From: Voacanga thouarsii
Taxonomy: Eukaryota > Streptophyta > Magnoliopsida > Gentianales > Apocynaceae
Direction of reading: 5' to 3'
Assembly: GCA_026120185.1 (NCBI GenBank)
Contig: JANUWF010001491.1
Coordinates: forward strand, 1,612,001-1,676,000
Length of the DNA stretch: 64,000 nt
This document shows, piece by piece, positions 1 through 11,530 of the stretch. A program made the position numbers and the translations under genes. The notes below the pieces were generated by a model. That model made no database searches. It saw only the letters and a list, made by a program, of their open reading frames with translations, and was not told where the DNA came from. The first letter of the stretch is position 1; every line of letters starts with the position of its first letter.

Positions 1-709
1 TCAAAGACATCTACCATCCTTAGACGTCTAGTCCGATAATCTATGACTCACTTAAATGTACTTGCTTATCAGTGGAATCTACCCAAAAGTACATATTCTA
101 GAGTCACATTCCCAGGGTCCTAGATCATTAGATTTTCCTGGACAATCACAAGTGAGTGATTTATCTTTACTAAGTGAAGCACAGAAACTCTGGTGTATGA
201 GTCCGTCTTAAATAACTAGAGTAATATACCAAATGTATAAGGTTATTAATCTCACAAAAGAAATCTCACCCAACATACATCAAAGTACATGACCTTAGCT
301 TTGCCAGACCACCAACTCATACTCAAGTATGAACGTATCCATCCACATTGTTGTACTAACAGTCTAGTCTCTATAATTATAGTACTTTGAGAGAGACCAC
401 TACTACAAGTCTAGTTCTATGTATTCAAAATATGCTTATGCTAATGATGTCAATTAACTACTCACTGATTTAAGGTAAACTATTCTTTATTGAAACTCAT
501 GGCATAATAGTCTTACCTTAATGAAATGCCTAATTCCATCAAAAAACTAAGAGCTAAATTTTACTTGTATGACAAGTTCCCATGGTTTATACCTTACTGT
601 GAAGAATAACACGATACATAGACCATTACTTGTCACACTTGGACCTTAAATGTAACATTTTTTTGCAATATATTTACATAAAATACATAGTCTTTTAGGA
701 AATACTTTC
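1..709 (-). mobile_element. copia-like LTR fragment, cut by window edge
   Basis: Read on the minus strand, this AT-rich block begins TGTTGGAAAGTATTTCC at 709, a typical Ty1/copia-style LTR start, and runs left off the window. It holds no reading frame. The boundary is supported from the other side: sequence from 710 onward matches the 3' LTR of Element 1 from about 12343, so the plus-strand gypsy LTR was interrupted here. The second end and the target duplication lie outside the window, so the family is uncertain. Confidence 0.45.
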
Positions 710-851
710 CAACAAGTTCTTCACGGGTTTCTTAGAGTGTAGATAGATAGTTATTTTCCTCCTTTTTGGCCAAAAAACTCTACTGTTTTGGTTCCATTAT
801 TTGAGATGCGATACTAGCCCATTATCTGAACAATTTAACCATTCAAGATCA
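710..851 (+). repeat. Element 1 5' LTR, remaining 3' part
   Basis: About 140 bp align with 12343-12480: both run through a stretch ending in AACAATTTAACC and GATCA. The upstream part of this LTR is displaced by the copia-like LTR that ends at 709. The LTR probably ends with CA at 850-851, immediately before the degenerate primer site. Confidence 0.65.
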
Positions 852-1755
852 TATCAAAGAGTTCAAGGAAATCCTTGATTCCAACTAAAGCTTGAAATCA
901 AGAAAATGAGCCTTACAAAGTTGAAGAATAATAGGGAAAATTTCGTAACTCAAAAAAATTCTCCAAAAAGGTCATGATATCATTGTTATTTGTTGATTTC
1001 ACCTTAAGAAAATTGATACTTGATGTTATTATGATGCCTAGGAACAAATTTACCTTGTGTTTATGGTAAAAATAGGCCTTAATATAGCAGAAAATATTGG
1101 TTGGTTTTAAGTGACGATATTACAATTAAGGTGTTTAATAATGTTCTATAAGAATATTTTTGGTTATAGTTGGGAGTTTTAATTTTTTTTATTTTATTTC
1201 ATGGGATGTTTGGACTTGGTATATCACTCTATTACTGAAATCGATGCTCGTAAAACTCATCTTTACTATTGCACACTTGAGATTTTCTTTTTCCTCATTT
1301 TTTTTTCATTTACTAGTTGTTCTTGCTTCTTTTTTCTTGCTAATTCTTGTTCATTTACTGCTGACTTTTCTTCATTGTGCTTTTAGTGTTTGTTCTTGAG
1401 TTAATTAAGTCCTCACTTCTTAAAATTCTAGCTTGAAAACTTGTTTGCTCAAGGTACCCAACAAGTGTTTGTTGAAATTCCCATAAGACCCCTAATTAGA
1501 AAGTTTATTTGTTTTCATTGACTCATATAGTTAGACTAAATCTTTAGCTATTGGAGAGAATTGAGATTGAACAAAAAGGCATGAGTGTTGTGAAAAAAGG
1601 CAAGAGGGTAAGATTATTATCAAAAGAGCCAAAGAGTGTAAACACGAATTTTAAAATGACTATCTTATAAAGTAAACACACAAGGGAGTGATAAGAAGAT
1701 CTATTTCTTTTGCTAATCTCTTTTGCAAGTATAATTCCTTGAATACACTATCACC
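852..1755 (+). other. Element 1 leader between primer site and gag
   Basis: AT-rich untranslated leader of the gypsy element. The short frames seen in it (for example 1160-1399, rich in Phe and Leu) follow T-rich low-complexity DNA and look non-coding. I see no gene here. Confidence 0.5.
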
Positions 1756-1804
1756 ATGTCTCATGAACAAGAAATTCCTAGACTTAACCTAAGTGGATTT
1801 AGTA

Positions 1805-2329
1805 TGTGATATCCCAATACCACATGGGATTGGGATAAGAAATGTAAAAAGTATATGAGAATAGGTCTAAGTAGCCATCGTTTACTTGGAATATCCATTT
1901 TGGCCTAGTCAAGACGACGGCAAAATAGTTGATCGTAGGCGATGTCTGGCCTATAGTAGCATCCCAATTTCGCAGGCACGGGGTGTAACATTTATTATCA
2001 GAGTAGGTAAGCAGCCCCCTGTATGAGAACTAAGTGCTATACCATGGCCGGTGGGAGCTACATCTACAATCCCATGCCGCTTGGTTAGTCCTACATTAGG
2101 CCACTAAAGTATGGGCCCAGCAATGACGCTTTGGCCTAAAAAATTGTTGAATATAATACCCTAATCCTATATAGAATTAGGATGAAACGTGTGAATGGTA
2201 TATTAGGATAGGTCATTATCAACTTGAGATATCCATTTTAGCCTAGTGAGGACGGCGACCATGTAATTGACCGTGAGTGCTACCAGGTCCATAGTCATGC
2301 TACAGGCTATGCAAGCATGGTGCGTGGCA
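1805..2329. mobile_element. TRIM-like element in Element 1 gag
   Basis: A 525-bp element with two direct terminal repeats, 1805-1990 (186 bp, TGTGATATCCC to GTGTAACA) and about 2145-2329 (185 bp, TGTTGAATAT to GCGTGGCA). They are diverged but share a block around CCATTTTGGCCTAG/CCATTTTAGCCTAG. A TATTATCAGAG primer-like site follows the left repeat, close to the TGGTATCAGAG of initiator-Met-primed elements. The internal region is only about 150 bp and non-coding. Both flanks carry the 5-bp duplication TAGTA (1800-1804 and 2330-2334). Size and plan fit terminal-repeat retrotransposons in miniature, which are moved by proteins of other elements. Confidence 0.75.
1993..2004 (+). promoter_or_regulatory. 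Primer-binding site of TRIM-like element
   Basis: TATTATCAGAG sits just inside the left terminal repeat and matches 9 of 11 bases of the TGGTATCAGAG motif complementary to initiator-Met tRNA. Confidence 0.6.
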
Positions 2330-3799
2330 TAGTATGTCACAAGAAGAACTAATTGATACTTGGGCATTGCAAGAGGATTTAAATGTTATGATCAGAATAA
2401 TACACAGTAGATTTCAAGATATGACAAAAGAGATCACGAGATTATGGTATCATTTGGTGCACAAAGAAGGGGCCAAGAATGATTTGAAGCTCCTAGCCCT
2501 AGAATAAAGGATAATGATGGCCATACTCCTCTGTTAAATGTTTAACATGGTGAAGATTGGGATAAACACTCTATTGGGGAATTCCAATATATTCTCATAA
2601 GAGGGGGAAAAGATGGTATGAAAGGAGGACAAGGTAGGGGTCAAGGAAGGAATGGTGGAAATAATCTAAGAGGGTTGGAAGGAGAGTTTAAAGGAGTTGA
2701 AGAATGGTATGAAAGGGAATATGGTGATGCCTATAGGGAACTCAATAGAGGATGAGGCAATAGAGAAAGTAGGAGAGAATGCAATGAAGAGGAGAGAGAG
2801 GGAGAGAGAGTTAAACCATATCAAAATAAATGTGCCGACATTCTATGAAAATAGTGATCTGAAAGCCTATTGTGAGTAGGAGAACAAAATGGAAATATTC
2901 TTTAAGTGTCGTATCTATAGTAAAAGATTAAATGTGAGGCTAGCCATTTTGGGTTTTTTGGAGTATGCTTTGGTTTGGTGGGAGCAAGTTACTTCTCAAA
3001 GAAGGTAAATGTGAGTAGAAATCGTGGAAAATTAGAACTTGTTGAATGACATGATGAGAGCTAAGTTTATTCCACACCACTGTTACCATGACCTTTACCA
3101 AAGGCTTTAATCACTCAAGCAAGGGAATAAGAGTATTAAGGATTATCATAAGGAAATAGAAGTGATATTGATAAGGGCTCAAATCAATGAGGACCTTAGA
3201 GCAACAAGGGCTAGGTTCTTGGTAGGATTGAATAGGAAAATAGTTAATTTGTTAGAGTTACACTCCTATTATTATTTGGAGGATAAAGTTCATGCCACTA
3301 TGACAAGTGAGTGGCAACTGAAGAGAAGGGCTTTTGCTAAGCTTACACTACCAAATCCAAACACTACTAGTAAGATGATGATTAAAAAGGATGATGCTCC
3401 TACACCATTCCGAAGGGATTACAATAAGCCAAGGGAAGAATAGAAGCCTAGGAAAGATTGGAAGCCTAGGGAAGGTTGGAACGAGAACAAGAAAAAAGCC
3501 ATGCAGAGGCCACAACAGAATAGAGACATCAAGTGCTTTAAGTGTCTTAGCTATAGACATACTTCTGATGAGTGACCAAGTAAAAGAGCCTATATACACT
3601 AACATCTATGAAGAAGTCTCATCTAATGAAGAAGAAGAGGATGAAATGTACCAAAGAGACTAAGAAGAAAATGGACATGAGGAAAAAGATGTAGAGAAAG
3701 TTATTGGCCAAGAGTATTCCTTAGTTGGAGTCACAAGAAGATCATTGAATTCTCAAGCAACTAAAGACCAAGACAATCAACAAATAAAGAACATATTCT

Positions 3800-4342
3800 A
3801 CCTAAGATGTCTAATCAACAAGACTTATTAGTGTCATTATGGATAGTGGGAGTTGCACTAATGTAATTACTACATGCTTAGTTGACAAATTAAGCATGAA
3901 ATAGATTAAACACCCTAAATCCTATGAGTTACAATGGTTGAATGATAGTATATAATTGAGGATTAACAAATAAGTCTTAGTATTTTTTGAGATGGGGAAG
4001 TACAAGAATAATGTGCTATGTGATGTAGTGCCTATGTAAGCGGGTCACTTACTCCTAGGGAGGCATTGACAATATGATAGAAATGTAAAGTATGATGGGA
4101 GGAAGAACACTTATTCCATTCTAAAAGAGGGGGCTAAATTCACTCTTACCCCTATGCCCCTAAGTGAGATGAACGAAGACCAAAGAATCATGGGGGAAAA
4201 AGAGAAGAAAAAAGGAGCAGAAGATGCTAAACAAAAACAAGAGTTAGAGAGAAAAGAACAAGAGAAGAAAAAGAAAGAGTTAAGGGAGAGAATGGGAAGA
4301 GCAGTGCCTTTGACCATTGCAGATGGATGTGAGCAAGGATAA
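3800..4342 (+). pseudogene. Element 1 retropepsin-like protease remnant
   Basis: Aspartic protease region of the gypsy polyprotein. The active-site motif reads MDSGSCTN near 3840-3865, followed by family-like segments (LQWLND, VLCDVVPM, GHLLLGR). Several stops interrupt it. It is followed by a lysine/glutamate-rich linker (4154-4342) that looks like the charged spacer between protease and RT in this gypsy group. Not functional. Confidence 0.75.
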
Positions 4343-4477
4343 GAGAAGGGAGGTAACAAAAGAGTAAACTACTTTACAAAACGGAGTGAGGTCATAGAAG
4401 TAACAAAAGCTAAGGAACCGGTTATTCTTCTTAGTTGCAAAGGTTCTTATGTTTCTACTAATGATTCTCCCTTATCT

Positions 4478-5760
4478 TTGCCTAACGAAATTGCAGTCAT
4501 CCTCAAAGAGTTTGAAGATGTATTTTCAAATGAGGTGTCCGAAGGATTACTACACATAAGAGGAATTGAGCATCAAATAGATTTTGTGCTCAGAGCTATC
4601 ATCCCTAATCGACCGACCTATAGAACCAATCCGGAGGAGGCCAAGGAATTACAAAAGTAAGTTGAGGAATAGTTTGGGAAGGGATATATGAGAGAGAGCT
4701 TAAGCCCTTGTACAGTTCCAGTTCTCTTAGTACCTAAGAAGGATGGGACATGGCATATGTGTGTGGATTAGATGATTTGCTTGATGAGTTGTTTAGTGCA
4801 TGCATATTCTCTAAAATTGATTTGAAATCTGCTATCACCAATTAGAATTAGGGAAGGAGATGAGTGGAAAACGTCCTTTAAAACTAAACAAGGGTTGTCT
4901 AATGCTCCAAGAACTTTCATGCATTTAATGCATTATATTCTAAAGGAATTTGTTGGGAAATTTGTTATTGTGTACTTTGATGATATATGGATATATTGCA
5001 ATTCATATGTGGATCATTTGAATTATCTTTAACGTGTGTTTGTTGCTCTTCGAATGGAGAGATTATACGCTAACTTAGAAAATTCCACTTTTTGTTTGGG
5101 AGTTATATTCCTTGGATTTGTTGTGAGTGCTAAAGAGATTGAGTATGATTAGGAAAAAGTCAAAGCCATCCAAGATTGGCCTACTCCTATCACTATTATC
5201 CAAGTTTATAGTTTCCATGGGCTAGCTTATTTCTATAAGAGATTCATCAAGAATTTTTTAACCATAGTAGCCCCTCTGATTGAAGTGGTGAAGAAAAATA
5301 TGGGTTTGAGGTGGGAGGAAGCCCAACAACAAGCCTTTCAAACCCTCAAGTGTAAATTAAGCCATGCCCCAATTCCAATCCTACCTAACTTTTTGAATGC
5401 ATTTGAGATAGAGTATGATGTAAGTGGTGTATGAATAAGTGTTGTTTTAACCAAAGATTAAAAGCCCATTACATATTTTAGTAAGAAATTGTCTAAGGTG
5501 GCCCTCAATTATTCCATTTACGATAAAGAACTCTTTGCCTTAGTTAGGACCCTAAAGTATTGGCAATACTATCTTTTACTACGAGAGTTTGTGATCCATA
5601 CCAATCATGTGACCCTTAAACATATCAAATGCCAACAAAATTTAAACAAGTCACATGCAAGGTAGATGGAGTTTATTGGAACATTTTCTCAAGTCATTCA
5701 ATACAAAAAAGGTAAGGAGAATGTAGTTGCAGATGTTGTATCTTGAAGGTATGCACATTT
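4478..5760 (+). pseudogene. Element 1 reverse transcriptase-RNase H pseudogene
   Basis: RT and RNase H of the gypsy polyprotein, which copy element RNA to DNA. The first RT block (4478-4770) shows the ILKEFEDVF entry and [13 protein letters not shown]. About 25 codons of fingers/palm are missing near 4772. The palm resumes with REGDEWKT and the catalytic VYFDDI motif near 4975. The thumb/connection shows VKAIQDWPTP, then RNase H segments ([27 protein letters not shown]) to about 5745. More than ten stops are present, many of them TAG or TAA where the family has Gln. Decayed beyond function. Confidence 0.85.
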
Positions 5761-5819
5761 AAGCTCTTTGGATGCTAAACTTATTAGTTTTGAACTTGTG
5801 GAAGATTTCTACGTTAATG

Positions 5820-6064
5820 ATGAGGAGTTTGAGGATATTTTTCATACTTGTGAGAAACTTGCATTTCCTAAGCACTATTAGCATGAAGGTTTGTTGTTTA
5901 GAGAGGAATGGCATTGTGTGCAAAAGAGGTCCATTAGAGAATTGCTAGTTAAGAAGGCCCGTAGTGGAGGATTAATGGGACATTTTGGCTTTACAGAGAC
6001 ATTAGGTATCCTTAAAGAACTTTTCTTTTGGTAAAGAATGAGGAGAGATGTGGAGAGACATTAT
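5820..6064 (+). pseudogene. Element 1 integrase N-terminal fragment
   Basis: The frame shows the end of the RNase H-integrase linker and the start of the H2C2 zinc-binding region, including GGLMGHFG and FFW-RMRRDVERH. It stops at about 6064, where Element A sequence begins. Compared with the family, the second half of the zinc domain and the first part of the catalytic core are missing, about 100 codons, so the insertion site was also deleted. Confidence 0.75.
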
Positions 6065-6512
6065 TTTCTCTTAGTTTTATAGGCTTCTTTGATGCTAAAT
6101 TCATTACTTAAGGAATCTTGGCTAAGTAGGATTCAGAAAAATACCACGATCTTTAGAAAATTACTAAATTCGTGCACAAAATTTTTACTTCTCCTGAGCA
6201 GATTTGGCTCCAGGTCCAGTCGACCCACCTAGCACTAGGTGTGTTCTATTTTCCTCCTTGAACGTGATCTATTTTTTCACTATTTGGGCAGATTAGACAT
6301 AGCACCTGGTCTCTTTAGCAGGCTTGGCACTAGTTGTGTTCTGGAATTTCTCCATTTTTACTTGAAATTAACTTAAATCTACACAGATTTGCCAAAAACA
6401 CTTTCTACAAGTAAAATGTCATATAAGAAAGAATATACCTAGTTATTACAATAAAAGTATCACAAACTGATTGAAATAACTAGTAAAATAGCGATGATTT
6501 TAGCCTCTATCA
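6065..6512 (-). repeat. Element A 3' LTR, truncated
   Basis: 448 bp match 10375-10825 of the 5' LTR. On the minus strand it starts TGATAGAGGC at 6512 and is cut off at about 6064, losing roughly 960 bp against the full LTR. Confidence 0.8.
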
Positions 6513-8018
6513 ACTCCTTGCACTTGAACTTTTGCTTGTCCTCAGGCAAAAAATACTTAAGCTAAGAAAATCATCAAGAAAACACAAGCTCTTTCTTATT
6601 CTCAAAAATTTTAAACATAACTAGAATTATAACATTCTTTTAGATAAAACTCTTACCGTTCATCAAATCATTTGAAAATAATTAAACTTTGAAATATTTG
6701 ACAAGACATCACAAAATTCTTGACGTCAATTCATGTTTATACCTTAGTCTACGAAAATTATTTCACCCTTCAAGTAAAAATACAAGCAATATGAATCATA
6801 CAAGTCAAGCTATTTACCAACTCAAGCATTATTAATCTAAAAATTGCACAACTCAAGTCATGATGTTAGGAAAACACTCAAAACTTTTTTTTTCCTCAAA
6901 TTTTTGTCAATGGCTTAGGGGATTGATAGCCTCAAGTATATAGATTTCTCCTCACACACCGTATTAGCCCCTTTTTTTGTCATCACTCATCATTTTTTTC
7001 AACACACTCTCTCTTTTTTTATTTTGGGAATTCATAACCTCGAGAAAGTGGATTTCTCTTCACTATCTCTATTGGCCCCCATAATCAAGCAAAAACAAAA
7101 CATTCTCTTCTTCAAAGAGGAAAAAACAATCAACTTATTTTGTCAAATTTTCAACTCAGAAAATTTTCCACAATCTTTCCCCTCAAAGATTGTATCTCCT
7201 CACGTTCTTCATCATAACTCAAAGCTATGTGAAGTTTAAACATATAATACAAGAGTTAACTAATAAACTTTTCCCACATTTATCGTATTCTCCATATTCA
7301 AACCAGATAAGTCAAATAATACTCAAACACCAATGCATAAACAAGATTTATCCAAATTCTCAAGTCTTGAAAAATAACCTATTCAATAAAACAATTACAT
7401 AAAAATCCACCAAATGAATGACAAAATTCATTTCCAAGTAAGAAAGAGAATTACAACCTTGCTAAACAATGAAAACTACAAAACTTTTGGAAAAGTTTAG
7501 GAAAATTGATCCAAAATGTGTATATATGGAAAGTATCTTCAATACTAAACTATCCCCCCATACTTAAACTGGACATTGTCCTTAATGGCAAAAACTATAA
7601 CAATGAAAGCAAAGCCAAGAAGACCAAAATGAATAAAGAGGAAGAATAGGGAAAAAAAAATTACTTTGACACACTTATCTTGATACTAAGAAAACACCAA
7701 GATAATTGAAAAAAAACCAGGACAAAGAGTACACCAAACCACTCCCCCACACTTAAACTAGACAATGTCCTAATTGGGAAAAAAATAAATAAATAAACAC
7801 ATGAAAGCATCACCAAAGGGACTAAAAACTGACAAAGGAGGTAGAAAGTTAGGCAATACTCCCTAAGTGCCACAATGCTCTATTAAATATTAAAACTTGG
7901 AGAACAATATAAGAGCTTGTTCAAGAAGATTTTATTTAAACATGTAAAAGAAAGCCCAAATAAAAGAATAAGGAAAATAGTAACAATATAATGATACACC
8001 TAATTAAAAAAATATATA
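6513..8018 (-). other. Element A interior, non-coding 3' part
   Basis: A/T-rich spacer with poly-T runs. Two related blocks lie about 190 bp apart (about 7548-7640 and 7736-7830), each opening with a CCCCCACACTTAAACT-like motif. No protein domain is recognisable. In the minus sense this is where the 3' untranslated region of an Athila-type element would be. Confidence 0.5.
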
Positions 8019-9032
8019 CTAAAGAAAAATACTAATAAAAATCCTAACAAAGCAAATAAAAACACAACTCACTCTACCACACTTCAGATGGAAGATATTT
8101 TCCTTATTTGGGGAAAATAACACCAAACAATTCCAAACACAAAATAAAGATACAAACTCTTTCCACTTATCATGCTTCCTCATCAAACCTTTGTAAAAGA
8201 AATTAATGCTCAATGAAAATTGTAGGTATGATGAAAGTAGAAATAAGAGAGGATTTGGAAAAATACAAAGTTCATGAAAATAATTTTTGTCAACAAAGTA
8301 AAACATATAAACCTCATTCTTTAACATTCCTTTAGACGCACAAATATGTTTGTCAACATATAAGTGAACATGGTATCTAAAGAATGCATCAACTTTGAAG
8401 TCACCAATTAACCCTTTAAAAGAATTTTCACAATTAAAATTTCCCTTAAAACTGAACAAATGTGTTCATAAAGATGGGATCAAGAAATCCTTACTTTTCA
8501 ATGCTTCTTCAAATACCAAGTTACCTCCCTGAAATTAGGGTGAAGGGTAGAATTCGTTAACATTCTCCAAGGGTTTCTTGGAATGAATTATTGATAAGTC
8601 CAACTACTTGAGGCATGCTAAACTCCATACATCATCAATGTGACCATTTTTCTCCAAGAAGTAAGAGGAACCTAAGAAATCATGTAACAAAGACAAATTA
8701 GATTTATTAGCACATAGAGTAGAATCGAATATTTCTCTTGCCACATCGTGCAATTATTCCCTATAGCCTCTCTTTTTTTGCCATGGTCAATTGTACCGGC
8801 TAGCTTACTCATGAGTCTCCTCAATAATCTTAGTTAATTGTGACCGTTGATTGCACAATCGTTAGGAAGCTTCTTCATGCCACTGAACAAATGAATTTAT
8901 ATTGGCAACAAAAGAATTCACTAATGCTTTTAATGATGTCTCACTAAAAACATCAATGTGAGCTTATAACTTTGCCAATCTATCAACAATGTAACTCCTT
9001 TGATCTTGTGCCCAAAAATAATTGTCCATGAT
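8019..9032 (-). pseudogene. Unidentified long frame in Element A
   Basis: One minus-strand frame of about 338 codons from the ATG at 9032 to the stop at 8019. It is interrupted by about eight stop codons but no frameshift, which argues for former coding. It opens MDNYFWAQDQRS, then a helical, charged stretch (QRSQLTKIIEETHE), then LHDVAREIFDSTL and LLHDFLGSSYFLEKNG. The last 146 codons are free of stops and rich in Phe and Lys. I recognise no gag zinc knuckle, protease, RT or integrase motif. The T-rich codons just upstream (9033-9176) translate to a hydrophobic run that is probably leader DNA but could be read as a membrane segment. It could be a gag-like, env-like or element-specific protein. 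I do not know the function. Confidence 0.5.
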
Positions 9033-9386
9033 GATGTCAACCTCGCACTTAAAGAAAAACAAAATCAAATCTAAAATAAAAACAAGCAAAGAAAATAGAA
9101 AAACAAAGAAAAGAAAAAAATAAAAGGAAAAACAAATAATAGAAAAATAAAAGAAAGAAAAACACACACATTGCATATATTCACAAACTACCGAAAGACA
9201 AAAGTTAGCGGATTTACAAGTACAACGTGAACTAAGCTAGTCAATTAAGTCACACAATGTTACAAACAACAATATATAGCACGTATTTATACAAAGAACA
9301 TATATACATATTCACGTATTTACATATAGAAATATAAATATATAAATTTGGTTAAATAAATAAAATCTAAATTTTTATGATACTGT

Positions 9387-9404
9387 TCTCCGGCAACAGT
9401 GCCA
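9387..9404 (-). promoter_or_regulatory. tRNA-Asp-type primer-binding site, Element A
   Basis: On the minus strand TGGCACTGTTGCCGGAGA lies 9 bases inside the 5' LTR. It matches 15 of 18 bases of TGGCGCCGTTGCCGGGGA, the Athila primer site complementary to the 3' end of tRNA-Asp. Confidence 0.8.
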
Positions 9405-9413
9405 AAAACATTA

Positions 9414-10825
9414 TGCATAAATTTTTTGTGTATAAAAATCTTCAAATTTAAATCCAACCCTTAGTCAAGTTTTAATTAAAACATCAATCCCAAAATACAG
9501 ATACGAGCAAGTATACTCATTGCAAACATAGTATAGGGAATTAACGAGTATCGATCCACGAAGGAACAAGTACACACTAATCACTTTTCATTCATTATTT
9601 AACCGACCTAATAAAGTGATGAAATTATAAAGATAAAAATAAAGAAATATGTACAACTGAAGGATGTGAAAATATGAAATTTAGACAAAAGTTTTTGAAA
9701 ACATGACAAAGAATCACTTAGCACATATTACAATCAATCATCATTTTGGTCTCACGAAGGATTTCAAATAGACCTACTTCGTTTCAAATCTATGGAATCA
9801 CTATTTTCTAGTTAAATTAGTGAACATATTATGTCTCAACCAATTTATCCAAATGATGCATTAAAAATCAATCTTCATATAAACTCCTATATTCTAGGTG
9901 ACTCAAAACATGAAATTAGTCAATGAATCCATATTCAAGCAATCATCAACCAACCTTTGATTAACTAAGTTCTTAGACAACTAACCCCATTTTTTAGCAA
10001 GTTAAGAGATTGCAAATATGAAATTAAATGCTTGAAGTCATTATCAGCCCCTTTTTTAAACAAGTTAATAACAAAATCAATCAACCAACTCCGCAAGAAA
10101 AAAACAAGTAATCAAATACCAAGAACAATAATCATTTTATCAAAAGACTAAATTAACTCAATAAATCATGAATCCCAAAAATAATGTCAAATTACAATAA
10201 AAATATTGAATACATCATTGTTTAAGAAGAAGAAAACAAAGGTTAAAGAAAGCACTAATAGACAATCCTCCTTCATCTCCCTTAAAGATTCTCTTGAACA
10301 ACCATCTTTGATTTAAAGAATTCCTCCTTCAATAAGTAATTTTCTGATTTTGCTCCATTAGTCCACTACTTTCTCTTGTGTTTTCTCTTGGTTTTATAGG
10401 CTTCTTTGATGTCAAATTCATTGCTTAAGGAGTCGTAGCTGTGTAGGATTTAGAAAATTCAAAAATCTTTAAAAAATTACTAAATTCGTGTACATGATTT
10501 TTACTTCTCTAGAGCAGACCTGGTATCGGATCCAGTCAACTAACCTGGCACCAAGTGTGTTCTGTTTTCCTCCTTGACCATGCTTTGCTTCACTGTTTGG
10601 GTATATTGGACTTGGAATTAGGTCCCCTTACCAGGCCTGGTGCCAGGTGTGCTCTAGAATTTCTCCAATTTTACTCGAAATTAACTTAAATCACACAAAT
10701 TTGCTAAAACCACTTTCTACAAGCAAAATGTCAAATTAAAAATAATATGCCTAGTTATTACAACAAAAGTATCTCAAATTGACCTCAAATAAATAGGAAA
10801 ATAGTGATGATTTTAGCCCATATCA
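9414..10825 (-). repeat. Element A 5' LTR, complete
   Basis: 1412 bp. On the minus strand it runs from TGATATGGGC at 10825 to TTTATGCA at 9414. It aligns along its length with the 5' LTR of Element E (about 1419 bp after removing insertions). It carries the empty TA site (10211-10212) of the MITE found in Element E. Confidence 0.85.
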
Positions 10826-11530
10826 AGATATTAAGTTCCTTAGTCATTTTAGAGGGTCTTATGGAATAAACTTGGCACTCACCTTTTATTTTTCACAGCT
10901 TGTCACTCTCAAACGAATGGAAAAATGGAAGTGGTCAATCATACAGTCACCCAACTCTTGAGAACCATCATCAAGAAGAACTTGAAGATTTGGGAAAAAG
11001 GCTTGCCACACATTGAGTTTGCCTACAATAGGGCTATCTATTATGCTACTTCTTATTCTCCCTTTGATATTGTGTACGATTTTAACCCTTGAATTCCTTT
11101 AGATTTAGTTTTTATTTTTTTTTTTTGCCTATAGATGAACGGATGAACCTTGATGGAGCTAAGAAGGCAAAATTAGTGAAGACTCTCCATGAAAAGATGA
11201 AAACAACCATTGCAAAGAGAAATGTATGGATCATACTTAAGCAAAATTAAGGAAGAAAAATGGTTTCATTTGAGCCTGATGATTGGGTATAGGTGCACCT
11301 TCGCAAGGAGTGGTTACCCACTCAAAGAAGGAGTAAGCTAGACCTAAGGGGCAATGGGTCCTTTCAAGTCATTGCTTAAGTTGTAGATAATACCTAAAAA
11401 ATAGATTTACCCAGTGAGTATAAAGTGAGTGCAATGTTTAATGTTAGTGACTTAATTCTTTTTGAAGTAGATGATGATTTTTGGAAGAATCAACTTCAAA
11501 TAGGAGATAATGGGAATCAAGTAAGATAAT
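10826..11530 (+). pseudogene. Element 1 integrase core and C-terminal fragment
   Basis: The plus-strand integrase resumes directly after the LTR of Element A with KFLSHF. A Gly-Ser-Tyr-Gly and a Thr-rich stretch follow, in the place where the family has the second catalytic Asp and the HPQTDGQTE motif. The C-terminal part is recognisable (FEPDDW, VHLRKEW, QRRSKLDLRG, FNVSDLILFEVDDD). Stops and frameshifts are frequent. The tail near 11550-11610 shows the ARTNDKNKNQ/MTRIRTKRF segment that closes this polyprotein. No chromodomain is visible. Confidence 0.75.

Larger units (their letters stand above)
1756..3663 (+). pseudogene. gag: Element 1 gag pseudogene, interrupted by TRIM
   Basis: Capsid-type gag of the plus-strand gypsy element, which would form the virus-like particle around the element RNA. 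The likely start is the ATG at 1756. The frame runs into the TRIM insertion at 1805 and resumes at 2335 in the same phase once the insert and one TAGTA target copy are discounted. Downstream, basic and charged gag-like segments appear in several frames (2697-2879, 3162-3443). A CCHC zinc knuckle lies near 3530-3575 (CFKC, His, then Asp-Glu), but its last Cys codon has become TGA. Many stops and frameshifts make it non-functional. Family membership is clear from position and the knuckle; exact domain limits are not. Confidence 0.75.
6065..10825 (-). mobile_element. Element A: non-autonomous Athila-type LTR element
   Basis: A minus-strand element with a full 5' LTR (9414-10825, 1412 bp) and a truncated 3' LTR (6065-6512). 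The LTRs share their outer end (TGATA, GGGCTAAAATCAT on the minus strand) and a block of CCTGGTGCCAGG-like motifs. A tRNA-Asp-type primer site adjoins the 5' LTR. The 2.9-kb interior has no recognisable protease, RT or integrase; instead it has one long unidentified frame (8019-9032) and T-rich spacers. Repeated CCCCACACTTAAACTAGACA motifs (7550 and 7740) resemble the TTTAAGTGTGGGGG sequence common in Athila elements. It belongs to the same LTR family as Element E. Confidence 0.75.

Noticed and set aside
8964..9176. Hydrophobic N-terminal extension as a signal or membrane segment of the Element A frame
   Set aside because: The hydrophobic run comes from T-rich low-complexity leader DNA; the ATG at 9032 is a more natural start. 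Left open rather than claimed.
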